A stretch of 64,000 nt of DNA from contig OZ024786.1 of assembly GCA_964017065.1 (NCBI GenBank), positions 12,533,596 to 12,597,595 on the forward strand. The letters run 5' to 3'. How positions within the stretch are numbered: position 1 is the stretch's first letter; every line of letters begins with the position of its first letter. Both the position numbers and the translations under genes were made by a program. The notes below the pieces were generated by a model. The model saw only the letters and a list, made by a program, of their open reading frames with translations, made no database searches and was not told where the DNA came from. This stretch comes from Haliclona indistincta (Eukaryota > Porifera > Demospongiae > Haplosclerida > Chalinidae). Below, in pieces: positions 55,801-64,000 of the stretch.

Positions 55801-58193
55801 TACTTGTTTCTTTTCTTTTTTTATTAATGACTTAGTTGGCACTTATGCTAATACAGTGTATAAAGAGAACTAAGTGCCGGGCAGCTCCGCAATGCACTCA
55901 ATCGACTCTGCAGTCTGCACTGCATGCAACACGTACCATGCAACATTAGCTAAGCTTAAGCTAGCATTCTTACAAGCCTGAACAGACTAATCCGGTGTAA
56001 CAGTGACGATTTGCTCGTTGTCTGCTGTGAACACAGCTAGTGGCAGCAGCACTCGCGTTCCAAGCCATGATGCAATTTGTACTAAGGTGCGCTTGTATTA
56101 GAATAATTACATACACGGGCGTGCGCGAGTAGGCGTAACCTAGTAACGGAGTTCAAAAGAATGATGGAATGGAGTCTGATTATGGACCAAAAATCGCTGT
56201 TTTCTTGAAAATACTCGCTTCTGCTAGTGTTTTGGGCTTAAATAGATATCAGGTGCACTGCTCCCAACGACTAGTGTAGTTTCTGTGTAGGTTTTGTCTT
56301 GAATAGCTCACTAGCCACGGCGCTAGGCTCTCTGAAGAAGAAGAAGAATAAGAAGAAGAAGAAGAAGAAAGAAGATGAACAAACGGGTGACCACGTGAAC
56401 TCTGGTTTACCACCTTAGACTTGGTCTCTTTTGCTTCTGAAGGTCTCTTTGTAATCGCACAAATCGTGCAAAGAGCTTCAGAACGTTAGATTAGCTTGAA
56501 ACGCCCGTACGGCGAAGATATGGCAGTGCCGTAGTCGTGCCTCCAGGCGAGACGCCATCTTTTCATGCCCATAGCACCTGGCCTTATAGTCTTTCTTAGT
56601 AGACCTATTGCAAGCGCTTACCTCTTAGGATAGCCCCTAGGTAGTTAAAATACCCCTGATATCGTCAACAGCCAAGATATACGTGAATTATTGCGTTTAG
56701 CCTAAGTGTAGCCGCCATCTTGAATTCCGCCCAACCCTAAATATGCCATGACTACCGCATGGCATAATAAAGTATCTATGAGGTTCTATTGTCTCCCACA
56801 TTATAATTTTAGTAGAACATTATTTTTAGTATTAAAGATGTAAATACTTTTATATACAGCAAATCGTCAACAATGTCTTACTGAATCAGCTGCCGTCACC
56901 AGATCTGGCAAGGCTCTCAACTTACCGAAACTTAAAGACATAACTCAAGACATGATCAATAATTTACCTACTATGACTGATACTAGACAATACAAAATAG
57001 TTGTTGGAGTTTTGACAGCTGAAAGAAAGCCTCCAACAGTTGTTAGAATGATGGATGAATTAGTAAGTAATGTCTCGCTAACTGACTACAAAGTGTTGGT
57101 GAGGGTTAGCCGCTCTGCTTCGCAACACCAAGACATAATTCAACGTTTGAATAACCTTGGTGTCACAACTTTCGTCAATACTCAACCTTACCCAGAAATG
57201 GCTAAAGACAAAATACACATAACAAATAAGGATCCGTTATCGAGAGTACTTTGGCGAACTGAACATGGTATGATTTCATGATAATTAATTTTATGATCAC
57301 TATACTTTATAGTTTTTCTTATACAGTTTTGGACTATGCTTTTCTTTTAAAGAGAGCTTTAGAGATCGATTCGGAGTATGTACTTGTCCTTGAAGATGAT
57401 TTAAAGCCTGCGAAAAATGCTTTGGAAAAGTCGTATGAATTTGCAAAGTTACTCTCTGAAAGCGGAAAGTATTCTGACACATGGGCTGCCGCTCTTTACA
57501 GTGGATATTGCCAAAAAGAGTTTGTTACTAAAGTGAGTAAATCGATTACTGGTGGCTGCTCGATAATGTACAAGAGAAGTTTCATACCACAATTCCTGGA
57601 TTACATATTGAAGGATCCGTTTCTGCTACCAGTTGATCTAATGATGCGGAAATTTTTTGATAAGCATAAGGTAACTTTTTATGAAAGAACACCGCATTTA
57701 TTCCAACACATCAGCCCTCATTCATCATACAATGCTAAGGTATTGTGAGTAATCTATTAATAGACTTATGATGTCATACGTGTTCTAATTTTAGGATCAG
57801 AAGAAGAGGATGACAGAAAGAGCTCGGAGTCCTTCATTTATTTATGATGAAAATAATTTGACTCTCTCTTCATTGCCTCATAGAAGAAATGGTTATATCG
57901 GTTGTTTTAAAGATCAAGCAGATGATAGAGACTTGTCTGGTATGTACGGATATCCAAGTGATCTACCGAAATTCAGAAAACCGTCGCCACAACTGTGCGC
58001 CGGATATTGTAAAAACTATCGATTTTATGCCTTGCAGAACGGAGGAGAGTGTTACTGTGCAAACGAGTTTGGTCAGTATGGATCTGCTCCTGAGAGTGAC
58101 TGCAAATTAACTTGCGCAAGGGATAAAGGCAAAATTTGTGGGGGACAGAATCGAAATAGTGTGTACAAAAATCTAAAACAAAGTTGTGTATGA
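52803..58193 (+). CDS. Type II membrane glycosyltransferase with C-terminal WSC domain, 437 aa
   Basis: Four exons: 52803-52896, 56860-57267, 57327-57739 and 57795-58193, with matching phases. Residues 1-31 (MATSAASLSRVTAVFVALIV, then TTNVMWMYQW) form a short cytoplasmic tail and signal anchor. Residues about 55-300 resemble a GT-A glycosyltransferase of the MGAT4/PGAP4 kind: KIVVGVLTAERKPPTVVRMM, then YVLVLEDDLKPAK with the acidic metal-binding EDD at about 190-192, and GGCSIMYKRSFI. Residues about 338-430 are a WSC domain with regularly spaced Cys (GYIGCF, LCAGYCKNYRFYALQNGGEC, CYCANEFG, CKLTCARD, ICGG). WSC domains bind carbohydrate. Likely Golgi. The donor, acceptor and exact family are unknown. 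Intron 1 (4 kb) is packed with mobile elements. Confidence 0.85.
53488..53799. mobile_element. hAT-like MITE, 312 bp, in GT-WSC intron 1
   Basis: Terminal inverted repeats CAGTGGCGTAGCC and GTAGCTACGCTACTG, with a perfect 8-bp duplication CACTTACG at 53480-53487 and 53800-53807. Related words (CTATACGCCACTGGC) appear near 12410. Confidence 0.88.
53929..54464. mobile_element. TIR element carrying a decayed RecQ-type helicase fragment
   Basis: About 75-bp imperfect inverted repeats begin TAGTCTCGTCCCCA and end TGGGGACGAGACTA. The interior (about 54040-54260) encodes SAEQLKYSCLSAEQQEVVVNFV and then, after a frameshift, DVFVSLPTGSGNSLCYLVLP. This resembles the N-terminal helicase motif of RecQ proteins with Walker A Lys changed to Asn. 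It is a fragment, not a working helicase. No clear target duplication was seen. Confidence 0.7.
55518..55807. repeat. Near-perfect 290-bp palindrome (snap-back element)
   Basis: Left arm starts ACAAGTAATAAAAACATT and the right arm ends AATGTTTTTATTACTTGT. Arms of about 137 bp are almost identical, closing on a TTAAATTAACT...AGTTAATTTA inner stem around position 55665. In intron 1 of the GT-WSC gene. Confidence 0.88.
56094..56765. repeat. Dispersed repeat with (GAA)n tract, copy 1
   Basis: Shares its layout and several words with 61805-62385: ACTCGCTTCTG-TAGTGTTT, GGTGCACT-C-CC or AAGTGCACTACCCC, GCGCTAGGCT, an AGAAGAAGAAG tract, AGAAGATGAACAA and GCCGCCATCTT. The ends are uncertain. In intron 1 of the GT-WSC gene. 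Confidence 0.5.
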
Positions 58194-58879
58194 GAGATGA
58201 CTTGATACATCTATTTATGATTTCTATTCAGATTATTTATTATTCTTATCATACTTGCACATAATATTTATTATTGAATGGTTATCATTGCGACATCACT
58301 GATTTTTTCCACGTGAGCGCCCGGGCCGCAAATGAGACAGCTGGAGGTATTGACAATTATTCAAGCTGTTCACTAAGGGTTGTATACTTCACGAATAGTA
58401 GCTATACAGTAAGTTACAGGTGCTGATGCACCTATCTATGTGCAGCAACAGTATGTTATAGAGCTTCTTGATCGTATTTTATGTCAGTTAAAACCACATC
58501 ATTTTTATCTTTCTCCGGTTCATCCATTTCCTGTAAAAAGAAAGGTTTTTTATTATAACGAGATGAACCAATCTTCATGTGAACATAATGATCTACAACT
58601 ACAAGGAAATTTATACGGATACAGTCAAGCAATTTAACTGACTCATTGCATGCATGCAGCTAGTTATGCTTCAAGTTTATACAAGAAGCACTTGTCTTAT
58701 ACTTGTACATTACTGTATGCATAGCAATACATGTACTGGATATTATACCTTGTATGTTTTGGTTGCCGTTGGACCAACTTTTTGACCTTTAGTTTTCACA
58801 CTGCACAGTGTTAAAACACATGATAACTCAAAACAAACAACCCAACGCATATAAGTCCATGCATGCATGCATGCAGCTC
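58194..58879. other. Intergenic interval between GT-WSC and Ig gene A
   Basis: Convergent 3' ends. A frame at about 58421-58637, following a plausible acceptor (AAGTTACAG), encodes ADAPIYVQQQYVIELLDRIL and a further 50 residues that I do not recognise. It could be a lone exon or noncoding. CATG/GCATGC runs occur near 58860. Confidence 0.5.
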
Positions 58880-59976
58880 TCACATTATTAAGACCACAAT
58901 TGTTATAAGCAGCAAAGCACTGGCAGTTATAATCACCAGTACAGCCAGAGGAACTCCAACCACCAGGCCTATATTTATATCCCCACCGGTAGACGGTATC
59001 CTTGAAGAAGACATTGTCACACTCGGTACAGACGTGGAGACCGTCATAGGCTGCATTGTTGTTGTCATCATAGCAGAAGTGTCTACAAATTTAAACTAAA
59101 ATTAATGATATTTCATATGGCTTGCATTAATCTTACTTGAAATTACTGCAGTGTTTGATAAAATCACCATAATATTGAATTCAGCAACAGTCACTTTGCA
59201 ACGATACATGCCAAAATCAGAAACTGATAAACTTGTCAACTGCAGGGTAGTGCTGGTTTCCCCAGTGAGTGCCATGAAAGATTGTGAAGTTTCATTAAAT
59301 TGCTCCCACTGGTACACAGGGGGAGGATGGCTCTCAGCTATACATGTGAGGGTCACATTGTCTCCCACTTCAAGATCTCCTTGACTGACAGGTTGTTGTG
59401 TGAATGCAGGGGCAACCAGGAGCATGACTGAACTGCCAAAGCTTCCCTGACTGTTTATCGCCACACAATCATACACATTTCCTCCATGCTGAGATGCTGT
59501 TACTTGACGAATAACAAAGTTTAGACTCGCAACTTGAGCAGCTGTTGCCAATATTTTTGATCGAAATGACATTGAATTCACGAAAGCTGTATTAAAATAA
59601 TATTATAATAGACTACAATTTTTAAAAGTAGTATTAACATACATGGTATATCAGGTGACATCATCGTCATAGCGCAATCTACACAGACTTCTTGAGAAAC
59701 ATTGAGCATCCACACAAAGGTACTCGCCATCGCAACAGGAGAGCTGCATGTCATTGTAAATAACGATTGTCCATGAGTGGGTATCGGCCGGGCTGGCGAT
59801 ATCACGGCATTGGAAAAAACCATCCCTATCAGTACAGAAAAAGCAGACCACTGTAGTATACATGTAGTAGACAACTCCCCAACGCGTATTAACCGTCATG
59901 TAGACTAGACAGTGTACACATTTTACTTACCTGCGAAGGATGTCATGAACACGATAACAATGGCAGCACGCAACAT
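58880..59976 (-). CDS. Ig gene A: small single-pass protein with two Ig domains, 293 aa
   Basis: Four exons read leftward: 59931-59976 (ATG 59976), 59643-59825, 59137-59586 and 58880-59082. The signal peptide is MLRAAIVIVFMTSFA. Ig domain 1 is split by an intron (FTMTCSSPVAMASTFVWML ... GGNVYDCVAINSQGSFG). Ig domain 2 has VGDNVTLTCIAESHPPPVYQW and LTSLSVSDFGMYRCKV. A Ser/Thr/Met-rich stalk precedes one transmembrane helix (INIGLVVGVPLAVLVIITAS, continuing LLLITIVVLIM) at the extreme C-terminus, with essentially no cytoplasmic tail. Probably a cell-surface adhesion or recognition protein. No signalling motif is visible. Paralogous to gene B at 62440 with identical intron positions. Confidence 0.87.
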
Positions 59977-60050
59977 TTTGTGATATTCAAGGATTGAAGA
60001 GGCTTTATTATTTAATACTGATCATCAGCGACTAGAATCGAAGTGTCATT

Positions 60051-60075
60051 GTTCGACACCTGTTCGTTAGCAGTT
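60051..60075 (-). promoter_or_regulatory. Conserved 25-bp upstream motif, Ig gene A
   Basis: Contains TTCGACACCTG and TCGTTAGCAGTT. It lies 75 bp upstream of the Ig gene A start. The same element, with a single mismatch, lies 52 bp upstream of Ig gene B (63672-63696), while flanking sequence is largely diverged. Function is inferred from conservation. Confidence 0.5.
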
Positions 60076-60367
60076 GCGTAATGAATGTATGGATTATGGG
60101 CGTGGCTCGCGCACGCGTGGGCGAGCTCGGGAAATATCAAAAGTTTGATCATAATTATAAGTTGAGAGGTGTAAGTTGTGCATGTTAGGTGTGTCCTAAA
60201 ACTTTTAAATTACATTACTACTTTCAGTAGCTTGTTATTTCATTCCTCGAATTGCTGGTTATGTTTTCGGTTAAAATAATTACATAGTTTTTATTTGGAC
60301 CGTCTAAAAGGAGCGATTTTGTTTAATCTTTTCTGTTTCAGTTTCTTCATACTGTGTAAATTAAAAT

Positions 60368-61112
60368 AACAAGTAAAGTAAAAAGTTTTAATAAAAAAAA
60401 CTAAAAGGTGTAGGGATGACTCTTGCAAAAGTAAAGGAACAAGATGGGATAATGCTTGCAAAAGTAAAAGAACAAGATGGGATGATGCTTGCAAAAGTAA
60501 AGGAACAAGATGGGATGATGCTTGCAAAAGTGAAGGAACAAGATGGGATGATACTTGCAATAGTAAAGGAACAAGATGGAACAATGCTTGCAAATGTAAA
60601 AGTCCCAAGTATCCCTACATCAGCGGCTTGCTGCGATGACGTGCAACAGACAAAATTGATGCGGAATCCTCTTCCTACACCTTTTAAAACCGTCAATTAC
60701 TTCATCGGACTGCGTCCTCCAAATACAGCTACCTGCAGCTTATTTACAACTGTCAACTACTTCATCGGACTGCGTCCTCCTAAAAACAGATCAGATACCT
60801 CTATATTTATTTACAACCGTCAATTACTTCATCGGACTGCGTCCTCCTTCAAGCCGCTGATGTAGGGATACTTGGGACTTTTACATTTGCAAGCATTGTT
60901 CCATCTTGTTCCTTTACTATTGCAAGTATCATCCCATCTTGTTCCTTCACTTTTGCAAGCATCATCCCATCTTGTTCCTTTACTTTTGCAAGCATCATCC
61001 CATCTTGTTCTTTTACTTTTGCAAGCATTATCCCATCTTGTTCCTTTACTTTTGCAAGAGTCATCCCTACACCTTTTAGTTTTTTTTATTAAAACTTTTT
61101 ACTTTACTTGTT
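60368..61112. repeat. Large inverted repeat with 33-bp minisatellite in both arms
   Basis: Arms 60368-60630 and 60850-61112 are reverse complements of about 263 bp. Each arm contains about six 33-bp units (TTGCAAAAGTAAAGGAACAA, then GATGGGATGATGC), so both strands encode a repeated LAKVKEQDGMM peptide. The 219-bp loop holds three copies of a TTACTTCATCGGACTGCGTC word. Located between Ig genes A and B. It looks like a composite foldback element. Confidence 0.88.
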
Positions 61113-62439
61113 CCTGTTACTTTTTTGATCACTATCAGTTTAAAATTAACAGCTGTATTCTATGCTAGCTGTTATTTCATATTTACAACTCTGTGAGCAG
61201 CAGTTACTAGCTAGTAGATGAAAGGTGCATAGCCTCTATAGTCAGAGAGTCAAGGAACATGGAATGTTATTATCGGCAATCACGAAAAGGTTTAAATTAG
61301 TTAGAGAGGTTGAGTTGACAACATGATATTTCCTAGCACTGTAACGGATGAAGAAGAGACTAACGCTGACAACTCAGTGGAACGCTATGGTGATCATGGC
61401 TGGAAGACTACGGTCCGCCGGGATAGAGGATTCGAGTAGACACGCCTAGTGGAGCCTTGTTGATGTCGACATCACGATCACAGAGGCTTCTAGCCATTTA
61501 CAATGACCAACGTCCAGTTGTCAACAACACAGGGGTCCTATAGGTACAGCTCACGCCACGTAGTGTAAGAAACCTAGCCTAGATTCTTAGATCGGGTAGG
61601 CATCACCGTCGTCCGGTTCGCGCCTGCCGTGGGTCATGATGACAGCATAGACAGATCAGTGTTACCCAGGGTATGGTATACTGCTTGTTCATACCTCTAG
61701 GCTCTAGCTTGCGCGCTGAAGCGCCCATGAGCTGAGAGAAAGCGAGAACCGAGCTCACAACTGATGTGAGCGGAGTCAATGATCAGCAGCGACAAGAGGG
61801 TTAATTAATGGAGTCGCTCTAACAGCCCAAAACGGTCCAAAAACCATGTTTTTCAAGGATTACTCGCTTCTGGTAGTGTTTGATGCCTATCTAAACACTA
61901 AGTGCACTACCCCAGATATATACACGTGCGATGGTGCAGGTTTAATAGTGATTCGTTCATTCAGGACAGCGCTAGGCTTGTCAAAAGAAGAAGAAGAAGA
62001 AGAAGAAGAAGAAGAAGAAAGAAGATGAACAATTCGCGTGGGCGGCGATTTTGTTTTACCGCTTTAGAAACGTCTGCCAGCTTCGCCAAAGGTATTTCCA
62101 TGCTCAGAACAATCGCCTGATCAATCCTAGATGTCTGGAATTTCGATAAACGCTAAAACAGCGAAGATCTGCAACGTGCTCACTGAGAGTCGCCATCTTG
62201 ATTTTCGTCGTCGAGCAAGCAATCCCGGCGACTTTCATGGACTTCCTACAAGCGCTTACACTTCAGATTCCCTCAAAGATAGTTAAAACGCAGTAGAAAC
62301 TTATAACAAAAGAGATATGTGCGAAAACTAATTTTCACACATGAGTAGCCGCCATCTTAATTCGTGGTCATCCCTACATATCATTGCCTATCGGCAATGA
62401 TAATACAATATGGTCACATTTTCAATTTGTGTGCACAAC
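61113..62439. other. Intergenic interval between the inverted repeat and Ig gene B
   Basis: No gene recognised. A dispersed (GAA)n repeat occupies about 61805-62385. The 3' end of Ig gene B lies at 62440. Confidence 0.6.
61805..62385. repeat. Dispersed repeat with (GAA)n tract, copy 2
   Basis: Counterpart of the 56094 repeat, with ACTCGCTTCTGGTAGTGTTT, a GAA run at about 61983-62018, AGAAGATGAACAA and GCCGCCATCTTAATTCG. A small hairpin ATTGCC-TATC-GGCAAT lies just beyond its right end. Confidence 0.5.
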
Positions 62440-63620
62440 TTACACTATTAGGCCGATTGTTATTCCAACTGCAAGAAGTATTATTGCTAGCACTCGTACA
62501 GCGAGCACAGGTGCTCCAATTAATAAAGCGAGATTTGGTGCTTGTCGTGGAGTAAATGATGATGGACTAGACGTTAGGCTGATTGTAGTGGAAGATAGCT
62601 GGGTGTTAGAAATGGTCACCGATTTTGTCATTGAAAGTGATGAGCTTGACAATTGCAAAGAGGCATCTAGAGTGTAAATCTTATGATAGTGCTCAATATT
62701 GAGTAAAAATGCTCTCACTTGAAATATTTGAAATATCGGATACTATTGTTGTATTGATTTCAGAAACGATCGCTTTGCAACGATACTTGCCAAAATTTGA
62801 AACAGATAAATTTGTCAACTGCAAGGTAGTGCTGGTTTCTCCAGTGAGTTCCATGAAAGATTGTGAAGATTCATCAAATTTCTCCCACTGGTACACTGGA
62901 GGAGGATGGCTCTCAGCTATACATGAGAGGGTCACATTGTCTCCCACTTGAAGATCTGCTTGACTGACAGGTTGTTGTGTAAATGCAGGGGCAACCAGAA
63001 GCATGACTGAAATGCCAAAGCTTCCCTGACTGTTTATCGCCACACAATCATACACATTTCCTCCATGCTGAGATGCTGTTACTTGACGAATGACAAGATT
63101 TAGACTCGCAACTCGAGCAGCTGTTGCCAATATTTTTGATGGAAATGACATTGAATTCACGAAAGCTGAAATAATTATGATAGACTATAATTAAAAAATA
63201 GAACTATCATACATGGTATATCAGGTGACATCATCATCATGTTGCAATCTACACAGACATCTTGAGAAACATTGAGCATCCACACAAAGGTACTCTCCAT
63301 GGCAACAGGAGAGCTGCATGCCATTGTAAATAATTGTCCATGAGTGGGTATCGGCCGAGCTGGTGATATCACGGCATTGGCAGAAACCGTGCCTGCAGAA
63401 AGAGAAAACTTGTCTTAATTTCACAGATAATATTGATGAGCAACTGATGAGTGCATGCCTAATGCAATAGGTAAGTTCCCAAGCCTTGCATGCATACATG
63501 CATACATACGTCACCTTGACACTTCATATACGTACCGGAGTTGTGCTATCAAAAACTAGTACACTGTGACTTACTTGCTAAGCATATGACAAGCACACTG
63601 ATACTGTCAGTTCGCAACAT
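62440..63620 (-). CDS. Ig gene B: tandem paralogue of Ig gene A, 299 aa
   Basis: Four exons: 63575-63620 (ATG 63620), 63213-63392, 62719-63165 and 62440-62666. The signal peptide is MLRTDSISVLVICLA. Ig domain 1 runs LFTMACSSPVAMESTFVWML to GGNVYDCVAINSQGSFG. Ig domain 2 has VGDNVTLSCIAESHPPPVYQW and LTNLSVSNFGKYRCKA. After a Ser/Thr-rich stalk (LSSTTISLTSSPSSFTPRQA) comes one C-terminal transmembrane helix (LAIILLAVGITIGLIV). The Ig exons are nearly identical to gene A, while the signal peptide, stalk and helix have diverged. Probable cell-surface recognition protein. The role is unknown. Confidence 0.87.
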
Positions 63621-64000
63621 ATTGCGGTATGGATTTAAGACTGTACTATGACAGTCGAAGTGGGATAATTTGTTCGACACCTGATCGTTAGCAGTTCAAC
63701 TTGTGACGACAATGCATGGGAGGGCTCGTGGTAGCGCGCGTACAGTGTAATGATAACGGCGCTAGCAGCACAGAGATATTTCACTAAGCTTATCCATTAC
63801 TCTCAAGTGCATGCAACTTGAATATGCTGTTCAGTCTTGCGAGTACAGTACACACCGCGTAGCAGCCCGCATTGTTTCGCTTGACATCATTCTACGCGTA
63901 GCATGCTATTCGGGTAAACTGTGCCGGTTGCGATACTGATGACTTTAGCTTCTACTTCGTTTTATCGGCGACATTTCTGTCGACCACATGTATGGCAGCG
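63621..64000. other. Upstream region of Ig gene B to window edge
   Basis: No gene was seen apart from the conserved upstream motif at 63672-63696. Confidence 0.5.
63672..63696 (-). promoter_or_regulatory. Conserved 25-bp upstream motif, Ig gene B
   Basis: Same motif as at 60051-60075 (TTCGACACCTG then TCGTTAGCAGTT, one mismatch between them), 52 bp upstream of the Ig gene B start. Confidence 0.5.

Noticed and set aside
58421..58640. Lone exon-like frame (QQQYVIELLDRIL...) after the GT-WSC gene
   Set aside because: Not recognisable and no partner exons found; kept only as a note.

Overview
This window is animal nuclear DNA. It shows GT-AG spliced genes with short introns, C2H2, Ig, WSC, NACHT, LRR and Death domains, abundant microsatellites and many MITE-like transposons. 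A cluster of Death-NACHT-LRR genes, the compact introns and repeats beginning with a CCTCGG(T/C)G palindrome suggest an early-branching invertebrate. A demosponge is my best guess, but I could not search a database to test it.

Region 1 (1-31.5 kb) is a rearranged NLR cluster. Four NLR-type genes lie on the minus strand. NLR1 is cut by the left edge. NLR2 carries a 4-bp insertion and is probably broken. NLR3 is intact at 944 codons. NLR4 is NACHT-LRR with no Death-domain exon. NLR1 and NLR2 are head-to-head with short 5' fragments of WRAP73 followed by Sec24-related sequence, and each Sec24 copy meets the next NLR tail-to-tail. The repeated unit is therefore NLR(-)/WRAP73 fragment(+)/Sec24 copy(+). 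Sec24 copy A has the N-terminal and zinc-ribbon exons but is broken many times, including by a complete 4.7-kb ISL2EU-type transposon. Sec24 copy B is an uninterrupted 432-codon 3' half without any 5' half. The intact WRAP73 gene at 32.6 kb lies just beyond NLR4, so the repeated unit may derive from an ancestral NLR/WRAP73 head-to-head pair.

Region 2 (32.5-58.2 kb) holds ordinary single-copy genes: WRAP73 (+), a HINFP-like C2H2 zinc-finger gene (-), a selenium-binding protein 1 / methanethiol oxidase homologue (+, 11 exons) and a type II membrane glycosyltransferase with a C-terminal WSC domain (+). The HINFP-like and SELENBP1 genes share a head-to-head 258-bp promoter region.

Region 3 (58.8-63.7 kb) holds two tandem paralogous genes (-), each for a small single-pass cell-surface protein with two Ig domains. 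They share a near-identical 25-bp upstream motif. A large inverted repeat with coding-like minisatellite arms lies between them.

Mobile DNA pervades the introns. It includes an ISL2EU element (transposase plus YqaJ gene), a Mutator-like MITE with 9-bp target duplication, a piggyBac-like MITE at TTAA, hAT-like MITEs with 8-bp duplications, several TA-flanked MITE families, snap-back palindromes and a TIR element carrying a decayed RecQ-type helicase fragment. I found no CRISPR array and recognised no rRNA. No obviously new multi-gene system is proven. The best leads are the NLR/Sec24/WRAP73 unit, the Death-domain and LRR diversification among the NLR paralogues, the GT-WSC protein and the paired Ig receptors.
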